From Isachenkonia alkalipeptolytica (GTDB lineage Bacteria > Bacillota > Clostridia > Peptostreptococcales > T1SED10-28), in assembly GCF_009910325.1 (NCBI RefSeq), contig NZ_SUMG01000001.1, positions 310,001 through 374,000 of the forward strand: a stretch of 64,000 nt of DNA. Direction: 5' to 3'. Below are positions 50,819 through 58,559 of this stretch, piece after piece (the stretch's first letter is position 1; each line of letters begins with the position of its first letter). The notes below the pieces were generated by a model that worked only from the letters and a program-made list of their open reading frames with translations, had not been told where the DNA came from and did no database searches. Position numbers and translations under genes: made by a program.

Positions 50819-52740
50819 GTTGCTTCTAATCAGCGGAGTAAAGAAATAAGACTAGGCCTGAAGTAGGAGAGCTGTTATAATAATAGCAAAGGCAAACGTA
50901 CCGAAAGGCAGGGATACCAAATGAACGAACAACAGAACATAAAAAATATCCGGGACCTGCAAAGGGCCCTTAAAAAGTCGGAAGACTTACTGCGAAAGGT
51001 TATTGACACCATTCCCCTCAGGGTATTCTGGAAGGATCGAAATTGTCGATACTTAGGCTGTAACAAAGCCTTTGCCAAGGATTCCGGATGGGAAGAACCG
51101 GAAAAACTTATCGGCAAAACCGATTATGAAATGGCCTGGAAATTTTACGCGGAGGATTATCAAAAAGATGACCGATTCGTAATGGAAACCGGGGAGGAGA
51201 AAATCAACTTTATCGAAAATGTGGTGAATGAGAAAGGGGAACATCGATATGTACGAACCAGCAAAATTCCCCTGTATGATGAAAAAGAGCGGATATTTGG
51301 TATGCTGGGAACCTTTGAGGATATTACGGATATCATGGAAATAAAAAAGGCCCTGAAAGAAAGTAAAAAACGCTACGAAGAGCTTACCTTACGAAGTCGT
51401 GCCCTGGTTTTTGAGCTGGATCCAAAGGGGAAGCTTACCTACGTCAGTCCCTCGGCCAAAGCCCTTTTCGGCTATGAGGAAGAGGAACTTTTAGGAAAAA
51501 TGTTTTTTTATGAACTGGCTCCCGAGGATCAAAGGGAGGAGCTGAAAGCCTTTGGAGAAGAAATCCTGAAACAGGGGGGAACGGTTTCCGACTTTGAGCA
51601 CACCCTACAGACCAAGGATGGACGGCGGATCAGCGTTATGACCAACGGGTTTTGCACCCTTAACAAGCGGGGAGAGGTGGAGAGCTTTCAGGGGATTGAT
51701 GTGGATATCACCCATATTAAAGAAGCGGAGGAACGGGTGAGATATCTCAGTTATCATGATCAATTAACCGGTCTGTATAATCGCCATTTTATCGAGGAAG
51801 AGATGCAGCGCTTGGATGTGGAAAGAAATCTACCCCTGTCCATGATTATGATTGATGCCAACGGATTAAAACTGGTTAATGATGCCTTCGGTCATAAAGC
51901 GGGAGACGAGCTCCTTTTAAAGACGGCTCGGGTAGTGAAACAGGTCACCCGTAAGGAGGACCTGGTTGCCAGAACCGGCGGAGATGAATTTCTGGTTTTT
52001 CTTCCCGAAACAGGAGTGGAGGAAACCTTAAAGATACAAAAAAGAATGGAGGACTTGGCAAAGGAGGTAATCGTTTGCAATCTGCCCTTATCCTTTTCAG
52101 TGGGATCCTATACCAAAAAACATACCCGAATCACGATGGAGGATGCCCTAAGCCAAGCGGAAACCCGCATGTATCGTCAGAAATTCCGAGAGCGGGAAAC
52201 CGTACGAAAAAAGTATATCAATGGAATTTTAGCACAGTTATTTATTCGATCTCCCGAGGAAAAACGCCATGCAGAGCGGATCAAAGAACTTTCCCGAAGG
52301 ATCGGTGTTTCTATGGGCATTGAAGGTGGAAATCTTCAGAATCTGGAAAGAGCCGCCTACTATCATGATATCGGGAAAATCAGTATAAGGGAGGATCTGT
52401 TACTGAAAAAAGGAAAGCTGAATAAAAAGGAAGAGCAGGAAATCACCCGGCATAGTGAAATCGGTTACTCCATTTTTAACTCCTCAACAGAGTTTATTCC
52501 TTTGAGTGATACTCTACTTGCCCATCATGAGCGCTATGACGGGAAGGGTTACCCTAAGGGTCTGAAGGGAAAAGAAATCCCTCTGTGGTCTCAGATTATT
52601 CACTTTGCCAACCTCTATGATGACCTAACCAGTACCCGCAGCCGACAAGAAGTCTACTCCTGTGAAAAGGCCCTGGAAGAGCTAACGGAAGCAAAGGGTA
52701 CCGCCATCGATCCCGATTATTTCGATCAATGGCTGGAAGT
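50819..52740 (+). repeat. Direct repeat, copy 2 (GGDEF/HD-GYP gene)
   Basis: Second copy of 42001-43922, same orientation. No terminal inverted repeats, target duplication or transposase gene were seen at its edges, so it looks like segmental duplication by recombination, not an insertion sequence. Confidence 0.95.
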
Positions 52741-52759
52741 AATAAGGAAAACGGAATAA
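50921..52759 (+). CDS. PAS-PAS-GGDEF-HD-GYP cyclic-di-GMP signalling protein, copy 2
   Basis: 612 residues, the same architecture as the gene at 42103: both PAS domains, I-site RKED, GGDEF, HD and GYP motifs intact. Differences from copy 1 are few: ESEKR to ESKKR, KGQFT to KGKLT, ILQQL to ILAQL, GRKLQ to GGNLQ, TRTRQ to TRSRQ, PEYFDQWME to PDYFDQWLE, and the last five residues. The near identity of silent sites means the duplication is recent or maintained by gene conversion. Its ribosome context and upstream 100 bases are also copied. Confidence 0.92.
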   Translation: MNEQQNIKNIRDLQRALKKSEDLLRKVIDTIPLRVFWKDRNCRYLGCNKAFAKDSGWEEPEKLIGKTDYEMAWKFYAEDYQKDDRFVMETGEEKINFIENVVNEKGEHRYVRTSKIPLYDEKERIFGMLGTFEDITDIMEIKKALKESKKRYEELTLRSRALVFELDPKGKLTYVSPSAKALFGYEEEELLGKMFFYELAPEDQREELKAFGEEILKQGGTVSDFEHTLQTKDGRRISVMTNGFCTLNKRGEVESFQGIDVDITHIKEAEERVRYLSYHDQLTGLYNRHFIEEEMQRLDVERNLPLSMIMIDANGLKLVNDAFGHKAGDELLLKTARVVKQVTRKEDLVARTGGDEFLVFLPETGVEETLKIQKRMEDLAKEVIVCNLPLSFSVGSYTKKHTRITMEDALSQAETRMYRQKFRERETVRKKYINGILAQLFIRSPEEKRHAERIKELSRRIGVSMGIEGGNLQNLERAAYYHDIGKISIREDLLLKKGKLNKKEEQEITRHSEIGYSIFNSSTEFIPLSDTLLAHHERYDGKGYPKGLKGKEIPLWSQIIHFANLYDDLTSTRSRQEVYSCEKALEELTEAKGTAIDPDYFDQWLEVIRKTE

Positions 52760-52867
52760 ACCGCAAAAAAGCTTGTACCCAAAATCATTTGAAGGGGTCT
52801 AGACAGAGAGCCTTACTATCAGCAAAAAACTGCCTCAAGGCATCGGTATCTCCGATCCTTCCGGCGG

Positions 52868-53047
52868 TTATCTTTTTATTTCTTCATTTATCATTTTCCA
52901 TTGCACCGGTCCAAGTACGGCTTTTTCAATTTTGGACTTGGCACTTTTAAAGATGATGGTAAGTTTGTCGGATTTTTCTTCGGGGCGGTTTTTTATCCGT
53001 CGGTGAATGGAGGAAAGATGTGTTATGTTTTTATAAATAAACAACAT
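52868..53047 (-). CDS. Candidate 59-residue small ORF or gene remnant
   Basis: In the 400-base gap after copy 2, the minus strand has an open frame from ATG 53047 to TAA 52868. Its product looks protein-like (ends KSKIEKAVLGPVQWKMINEE, basic overall) but no family was recognised. GGAGG lies about 15 bases before the ATG, too far for a good start, so it may be the 3' end of a lost gene. Nothing else is visible in 52760-53160. Confidence 0.3.
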   Translation of the reverse strand: MLFIYKNITHLSSIHRRIKNRPEEKSDKLTIIFKSAKSKIEKAVLGPVQWKMINEEIKR

Positions 53048-53160
53048 ATTTAAAGGACTTTTCCTCCGTTGTATCGAATTTATATAGTAAGATGAAAATA
53101 TGTAAAAATACTGGATAGCTTATGATAAAATGAATACTTGTATTAGAAGGGAGGATTATA

Positions 53161-54162
53161 TTGGAGCATAAAAACGATTTACTCATTTATCAGACCGAGG
53201 ATGGAAAAACTAAAATTGATGTAAGGCTTGAAAATGAAACCCTATGGATGACACAAAAGGCTATTGCGGAGCTGTATCAAAAGAATATAAGAACGATTAA
53301 TGAGCATATAAATAATATTTACAAGGAAAAAGAACTAGATGAAAGTTCAACTATCCGGAAAAACCGGATAGTTCAGAATGAAGGTAATAGAGAGGTTACA
53401 AGAGAAGTTGCATTTTATAACTTAGAATTAATCATTGCCGTAGGTTACCGTGTACGGTCTCACAGAGGAACACAATTCAGACGTTGGGCAACGGAACGAT
53501 TAAATGAATATTTGGTTAAAGGTTTTACCATGGATGATGAACGCCTAAAAGATATGCGCAATATCGGGGATGATTACTTTGATGAACTCTTAGAGCGGAT
53601 TCGTGATATTCGGGCATCTGAAAAAAGATTTTATAAGAAGATCACGGATATCTATGCATTATCTATAGATTATGATGCAAACTCTGATGCTGCAAAGAAA
53701 TTTTTTGCAACAGTACAAAACAAACTTCACTTTGCTATTCATGGATATACCGCTGCAGAGCTTATTGAGCAAAGAGCCGATGCATCTAAAGATAATATGG
53801 GCCTAACCAATTGGAAAGGCCAAAAGGTGCGCAAAAGGGATATTGCCGTTGCTAAGAATTATTTGACGGAAAAAGAACTTAAATCGCTTAACCGAATTGT
53901 GACGATGTACCTGGATTATGGGGAAGATCAAGCAGAAAGACGTAATCCGATGCATATGAAGGACTGGGAAGAAAAACTCAACGCCTTCTTAAAATTCAAT
54001 GAGCGGGACATACTTACCGATGCAGGTTCCATCTCTCATGAAGTTGCAAAAGAGCTGGCTGAAAAAGAATATGAGAAATTTAATAAACATCGATTAGAAA
54101 AACCTGAGAAAGATGATTTTGATAAGTATCTAAAGGAACATGAAGAGACATATAATAATTGA
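53161..54162 (+). CDS. RhuM-family protein
   Basis: 333 residues from TTG 53161 behind AGGGAGGA. N-terminal KTKIDVRLENETLWMTQKAIAELYQKNIRTINEHINNIYKEKEL resembles a Bro-N/winged-helix region, followed by NLELIIAVGYRVRSHRGTQFRRWATERLNEYLVKGFTMDDERL, the core of the RhuM family. The C-terminal half is helical and charged with TAAELIEQRADASKDNMGLTNWKGQ. RhuM genes are found in pathogenicity and defence islands; role unknown. It marks the left edge of the accessory region holding the Wadjet genes. Confidence 0.88.
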   Translation: MEHKNDLLIYQTEDGKTKIDVRLENETLWMTQKAIAELYQKNIRTINEHINNIYKEKELDESSTIRKNRIVQNEGNREVTREVAFYNLELIIAVGYRVRSHRGTQFRRWATERLNEYLVKGFTMDDERLKDMRNIGDDYFDELLERIRDIRASEKRFYKKITDIYALSIDYDANSDAAKKFFATVQNKLHFAIHGYTAAELIEQRADASKDNMGLTNWKGQKVRKRDIAVAKNYLTEKELKSLNRIVTMYLDYGEDQAERRNPMHMKDWEEKLNAFLKFNERDILTDAGSISHEVAKELAEKEYEKFNKHRLEKPEKDDFDKYLKEHEETYNN

Positions 54163-54273
54163 AAGCGGTGATCATATGGTCATATATGATCGTATATTAA
54201 ATATAGTTTACGAACAAAAAAGACGGACTGAAAAAAGTATTAGAGATAAAAGTATGAAAATGAGGTGAAATCC

Positions 54274-55104
54274 ATGAAAAGATTTTTAAAAATCAACTTC
54301 GGTGTATTTATTATGGCCGTCGGTCTTTATGTGTTTTTAATCCCCCAAGATTTGGCTGTAGGAGGGGTTACGGGCCTTGCCATGGTGGTGAACAATTTCT
54401 TTCCGATCATTTCCGTAGGTTTGGTCATGATCATAGCCAATATTGTCCTGTTCATTTTAGCCTTCATCGTGATCGGGAAGGATTTCGGCGGTTATACGAT
54501 TTATTCCAGCTTATTGTTATCGGGGATGATTTACCTGTTTGAAATGGTTTATCCCATATCCCAGCCCTTAGTAGATGATTTAATGATCAATCTGATTTAC
54601 GGGGTCATCATTCAGGGAATCGGTATGGGCATCATCTTTTATGAAAATGCTTCTACGGGGGGCACGGATATTATTGCGAAGATCATTACCAAGTTCGTCA
54701 ACATGGAGATCGGAAAGGCACTGCTGCTGGCAGATTTTCTAATTGTTATGTTTGCGGGGATCTCTTTCGGATTGACATTGGGGCTTTACGCCTTACTAGG
54801 TGTGATTGTGAATGCAGGGGTAATTGATAATGTAATCGCCGGCCTGAATAAGAAGATGCAACTCTTGATTATTACGGATAAAACCGATGAAATAAATGAA
54901 TACATTATCAATGAAATTCAACGAGGGACAACCCTATACACCGGAAAGGGAGGCTTTTCCGGGGAAGAAAAAGTAATCATCAGCACGATTGTAAGTAAAA
55001 GAGAGTATATTAAAATAAAGCAATATTCCAGGGCTATGGATGATAACGTATTCATCAGTATAGGTTTTGTGAATGAGGTTTTAGGAAATTATCGAATGAC
55101 CTAG
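54274..55104 (+). CDS. YitT-family membrane protein (DUF161/DUF2179)
   Basis: 276 residues from ATG 54274, six bases after GAGGTG; the GTG at 54265 lies inside that site. Five to six membrane helices (from NFGVFIMAVGLYVFLIPQDLAVGGVTGLA), with GMGIIFYENASTGGTDIIAKII, and a soluble C-terminal DUF2179 domain (TDEINEYIINEIQRGTTLYTGKGGFSGEEK). Widespread in Firmicutes; transport function suspected but unproved. Probably a core gene lying between RhuM and Wadjet. Confidence 0.9.
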   Translation: MKRFLKINFGVFIMAVGLYVFLIPQDLAVGGVTGLAMVVNNFFPIISVGLVMIIANIVLFILAFIVIGKDFGGYTIYSSLLLSGMIYLFEMVYPISQPLVDDLMINLIYGVIIQGIGMGIIFYENASTGGTDIIAKIITKFVNMEIGKALLLADFLIVMFAGISFGLTLGLYALLGVIVNAGVIDNVIAGLNKKMQLLIITDKTDEINEYIINEIQRGTTLYTGKGGFSGEEKVIISTIVSKREYIKIKQYSRAMDDNVFISIGFVNEVLGNYRMT

Positions 55105-55165
55105 ACTGAGGAGCAAAGTCGTGGAGGCGTATAACGATTTTGATTGAAGCTAAGGCTTTTTTTAC

Positions 55166-55190
55166 CCCTTCACGAAAAGTCCGTGAAGGG
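55166..55190 (+). terminator. Hairpin after the YitT-family gene
   Basis: CCCTTCACG-AAAAGTC-CGTGAAGGG, nine pairs, followed by TTAAAA. The T-run precedes rather than follows the stem, so it may not be an efficient terminator. Confidence 0.45.
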
Positions 55191-55250
55191 TTAAAATGGT
55201 AATTAGAAGGTTTGAGTCATTGATCAAAAAACCATAAAAGCAGGTGACCC

Positions 55251-56324
55251 ATGGAAAAAATCATCGAAAAATACATAAAAGGGCTGCAGCAAAAAAACAG
55301 AAAACGATTTGAGCTGCAGGGCCTGATAAATAACGTCATTGACCGCTACAAAGGGGCCCATTATTATCATGAGGCGGGAGGCTACCGGGCATTGTACAAC
55401 GGGGTGCAAAGACTTAAAGAAAAGGGTAAGCTGAAAGAAATCAAAGCCTCGGGTTATAACGGATTAAACCCGCCCCTAAGTAACCGCTGGCAGGTAATCG
55501 AAGAAGGGAGCAATCACCGGTGGGATCCGTCGAAAGTCCTTCGGTATTCCGATCGGTTGGACTTTGCTTACTACCACAACCATCCCGAATATCAAAGGGA
55601 TGAGGAATGGGAATATATCGAAAACATCTATGCTTTTTTAAAAAGTCGGGATCAACGGAAGTGGGCAAGTGTGGAGGAGCGTTCCCTGGAACTTTTTTAT
55701 GATGAAAAATACTTAAAAAGCAAAAAAGACACGGCAAAGGGCAAATACGGCATTTTAAAGCGCTTAAAGCTGGACTATGAAAATTTGAAGATGAAAAAAT
55801 ACGGGGAGATGTTCATTTACTGGAACAAAGGGGTAAAACACATCAGAAAAATCGTGATCCTGGAAAATCACTCCACCTTTTTCACCTATAAACGGGCCGC
55901 AGTGGATCTTGGCAGTATTTTCGGATTTGAGGCCGACGCCCTGATTTACGGGGAAGGAAAAAAGATCGAGGAAAGTTTATCTTTTCTGGAGGAAATTGCG
56001 GATGCCAAAGCTATGAAAATACTGTATTTCGGAGATTTCGACGGGGAAGGCCTGGGAATTTACCATCGGCTGAAAACCCGTTATGATGAGCTGGACATTC
56101 AGCTGCAGGGTGAGGCCTATCAGCATCTGATCCGGCGGTGTGAGAAAAAGTATCCCGGAAAAGTGCAAAATAAGAATCCCCTGTATCTGGAGGGTTTCCT
56201 GGATGAAATGAAGGACCGCTTAACCCCGGAGGAGATCCTAAGGCTTCGGGACCTTTGGGCGTCGGACCGGCGAATTCCCCAGGAACTGATCAACTATGAG
56301 TACTTACTGAAGGTGGGCAGATGA
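55251..56324 (+). CDS. jetD: Wadjet nuclease subunit JetD (TOPRIM)
   Basis: 357 residues. The C-terminal half has a topoisomerase VI-like TOPRIM fold: KIVILENHSTFFTY with the catalytic Glu (about residue 205) and ILYFGDFDGEGLGIYHRL with the DxDxE-type acidic motif (about 262-267). This is the DUF2220 nuclease of Wadjet systems, which cuts closed circular DNA once the JetABC SMC complex has extruded it. The N-terminal half is helical and probably binds DNA or JetA. First gene of the operon here, whereas type I systems have it last. Its stop overlaps the jetA start (ATGA). Confidence 0.88.
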   Translation: MEKIIEKYIKGLQQKNRKRFELQGLINNVIDRYKGAHYYHEAGGYRALYNGVQRLKEKGKLKEIKASGYNGLNPPLSNRWQVIEEGSNHRWDPSKVLRYSDRLDFAYYHNHPEYQRDEEWEYIENIYAFLKSRDQRKWASVEERSLELFYDEKYLKSKKDTAKGKYGILKRLKLDYENLKMKKYGEMFIYWNKGVKHIRKIVILENHSTFFTYKRAAVDLGSIFGFEADALIYGEGKKIEESLSFLEEIADAKAMKILYFGDFDGEGLGIYHRLKTRYDELDIQLQGEAYQHLIRRCEKKYPGKVQNKNPLYLEGFLDEMKDRLTPEEILRLRDLWASDRRIPQELINYEYLLKVGR

Positions 56325-57793
56325 TGATCGAAAAAGGATTTTTCAATCGTATGAAAAAAATGCAGACCATGCGGATGCTGGGCGGAGGGATGGACCTGGG
56401 ACCGCTGAATGAATACAGCTTTGAAATCTGCTTTTTGCTGATTCAAAATATCTTTCTTCGGGAGCTTCGGGAAAATCATCATCGAACCCGGGAGGATATG
56501 CTTTTTATTGCGGAGAAAATTTTGCAGGAGATGGATCTGAGCTACGACCCCGAGGCTACTCAGCGGGTAGTGGACGGAACCCTGTGGTTTCGGGACCCGA
56601 TGAAGCAGGAAAGTTTTAAAACAAGGATTTTTCATGAAGAGACGGGAAGAAAAGAGGAGTTTGCCTTTCGTTATTTCAAAGTGGACCGGGAGCATAGCCA
56701 CTGGGAACAGGGGGGCTCCACGGTGTATATGTTGACGGAGGAAAGCCAGGAGATGATTTTTATTACCCGGGAAATCCTTGAAGAGTTCGGCTTTGACTTA
56801 GAGCAGTTTTATACCCTGCAGCTGATTAAAACCGGGAACTTCACCAAAGCCCAGGGGAGTATCGATAACTTAATGGCCCGGGTCCGAACATTGATTACCC
56901 GGGAGAGGGAATACCGCAGGGATATCCTTCGGGATCCCCAAAATATTTTCTTTGACCAAAGTTCCCGGGGAAACAAGTCCGAGGAGGAAATCAAAGCACA
57001 GTTTGACGAGGAACAAAAGGTGTTTGAGGATATGTTTACCTGGAGAAGCCGCTATGATGCCCTGCCCACGGAGAAAAAACAGGAAGCGGAAACCATGTTC
57101 GAAAAACTGGGCCAGGCAAGAGCCCTGCATGATCGTCTGGCAAAGCTGGTGACGGAAAATTTCGCTTTGGAAATGGAAATTCGGGTAAAATACCCGGAGA
57201 GTTTCTGGAACACCGCCAGCCATAGTTTTAAAAAGGATATTTGGCAAAACCACATTGTAAAAAACGGACTGGAAAAAATCGAGGATCTGGAAGCCGTGGT
57301 GGCCCCGCTCTTTTCCCCGAAGACGGATTTTATCTATCCCATGGACTGGGCCTGGGGAGAACAGCAGGTTTATCGGAAAAGAACCTTTAAGCATGCCCGG
57401 GAGGAGCTATTAGAGGAGGACTGGACCTTTCGGGAAATCGACTGGGAGCTGCTGACAGAGCTTTACGAAGACGTATTTCGGGAGCTGCTGGAGAAGGGGA
57501 AATTCTCGATTCGATCCCTCAATGAGAAAAGCGAACCGGAACAGGGGAAGTGGCTGAAGCAGCGGGAGAACATCGATTTATTCATGATGTTTGTGATCGC
57601 CGATGTGAAGCTGGACCGATTTCATACCGGAGAAGATGAACGGCTGCGGGTCTATAAGGCCCTGTGCGACCGAAACCCGGACTTTCACAAACTACACGGA
57701 AAACGGATTACCTCGGCAATAGAGGATGCCGGAGAAGTCCTTCTTTGGGAGGAAGTTTTGATTTCCCCCTACACCATTTACCTAGAGGAGTGA
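56321..57793 (+). CDS. jetA: Wadjet kleisin-like subunit JetA (DUF5716-like)
   Basis: 490 residues, mostly helical and acidic. Begins GFFNRMKKMQTMRMLGGGMDLGPLNEYSFEICFLLIQNIFLREL. Motifs such as YMLTEESQEMIFITREILEEFGF and QLIKTGNFTKAQGSIDNLMARVRTLI fit the MukF-like kleisin JetA. It should bridge JetC heads and recruit JetB and JetD. Assignment rests on the neighbours as well as on sequence; it is not the DUF3375 form of type I. Four bases separate it from jetB. Confidence 0.82.
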   Translation: MMIEKGFFNRMKKMQTMRMLGGGMDLGPLNEYSFEICFLLIQNIFLRELRENHHRTREDMLFIAEKILQEMDLSYDPEATQRVVDGTLWFRDPMKQESFKTRIFHEETGRKEEFAFRYFKVDREHSHWEQGGSTVYMLTEESQEMIFITREILEEFGFDLEQFYTLQLIKTGNFTKAQGSIDNLMARVRTLITREREYRRDILRDPQNIFFDQSSRGNKSEEEIKAQFDEEQKVFEDMFTWRSRYDALPTEKKQEAETMFEKLGQARALHDRLAKLVTENFALEMEIRVKYPESFWNTASHSFKKDIWQNHIVKNGLEKIEDLEAVVAPLFSPKTDFIYPMDWAWGEQQVYRKRTFKHAREELLEEDWTFREIDWELLTELYEDVFRELLEKGKFSIRSLNEKSEPEQGKWLKQRENIDLFMMFVIADVKLDRFHTGEDERLRVYKALCDRNPDFHKLHGKRITSAIEDAGEVLLWEEVLISPYTIYLEE

Positions 57794-57797
57794 GCCC

Positions 57798-58559
57798 ATG
57801 AGCTATAGCAGTGAAGAGATTAAAAAAGCGGGAGAAGTGTTTTTTCATCTGTTTGATAAAAAAATTCTGCCCGCCGGGGACGTGCTGGCGGCGGAGTTTT
57901 ATGATAATAATGCCGTAAGCGAGATTGTCAAAAGCTTTGCGGAGGAAGGCGGGCTTCGGGTTATTCCCACTCGGCAGAACCTCCATCTGGTGGCACAGGG
58001 GGAGGGCTCTATTTTTGCCACGACCTATACGAAGATGAAAGAGGAATACAAGCTGGATCGGAAAAAACATTTTTATCTGGCCAACATCATTATCTGTATC
58101 TATTTAGCGGAGATTGATCGGGAAAACAATTTTTCCTTTCGGATTGAGGACGGGGCCATTTCCTATTACAAGCTGGAGGAGATCATCTCCGAAACCCTGG
58201 AATCCTGGATCAAGAGAAATGAACAGGAAGCAGACTTCGCCCGGGACTTTGCCATCGCCATTGAAGAAATTCATCAACTGTGGTCCGTGGAGATGTCCCA
58301 TTCCAAAGAGGCGAAGGAGGGTGTGGGATTTTCCCTGTCCAAAGGAACCCGCCTGGGCTTTATTCATGAAGCCTTAAAGCCCCTGGAAAAAGAGGGGCTA
58401 ATCATTACGCTGCCCCGGGAGAATCGAATCATTCCCAAGGAAGAACTCTATGAACGATTGGAAAAGCTTTATCACGGAGGAGACCGGTACGAGGAGATTA
58501 TGGAACTGATCAAGAAAAGCAAAGGGGAGCGGGAGAATGCCGAAACTGACGAAAATTAG
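57798..58559 (+). CDS. jetB: Wadjet KITE-like subunit JetB (DUF6063-like)
   Basis: 253 residues with GAGGAGTGAG before ATG 57798. Winged-helix-type small protein expected to act like MukE: N-terminal EEIKKAGEVFFHLFDKKILPAGD, a middle QGEGSIFATTYTKMKEEYKLDRKKHFYLANIIIC, C-terminal TRLGFIHEALKPLEKEGLIITLPRENRIIPKEEL, a wing-like pattern. Overlaps jetC by 23 bases. Function by analogy with other Wadjet JetB proteins. Confidence 0.82.
   Translation: MSYSSEEIKKAGEVFFHLFDKKILPAGDVLAAEFYDNNAVSEIVKSFAEEGGLRVIPTRQNLHLVAQGEGSIFATTYTKMKEEYKLDRKKHFYLANIIICIYLAEIDRENNFSFRIEDGAISYYKLEEIISETLESWIKRNEQEADFARDFAIAIEEIHQLWSVEMSHSKEAKEGVGFSLSKGTRLGFIHEALKPLEKEGLIITLPRENRIIPKEELYERLEKLYHGGDRYEEIMELIKKSKGERENAETDEN

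Noticed and set aside
50550-50849. 99-codon frame between FMN-binding and GGDEF genes
   Set aside because: Made of scrambled CheR/PAS remnants joined out of context; no ribosome site.
42001-52740. The duplicated signalling segment as a composite transposon
   Set aside because: No transposase, terminal inverted repeats or target-site duplications at either copy; internal deletions differ between the copies.
52729-52950. 73-codon plus-strand frame after copy 2
   Set aside because: Begins inside the end of the GGDEF gene in another frame, no ribosome site, composition unlike protein; the opposite-strand frame looks better.
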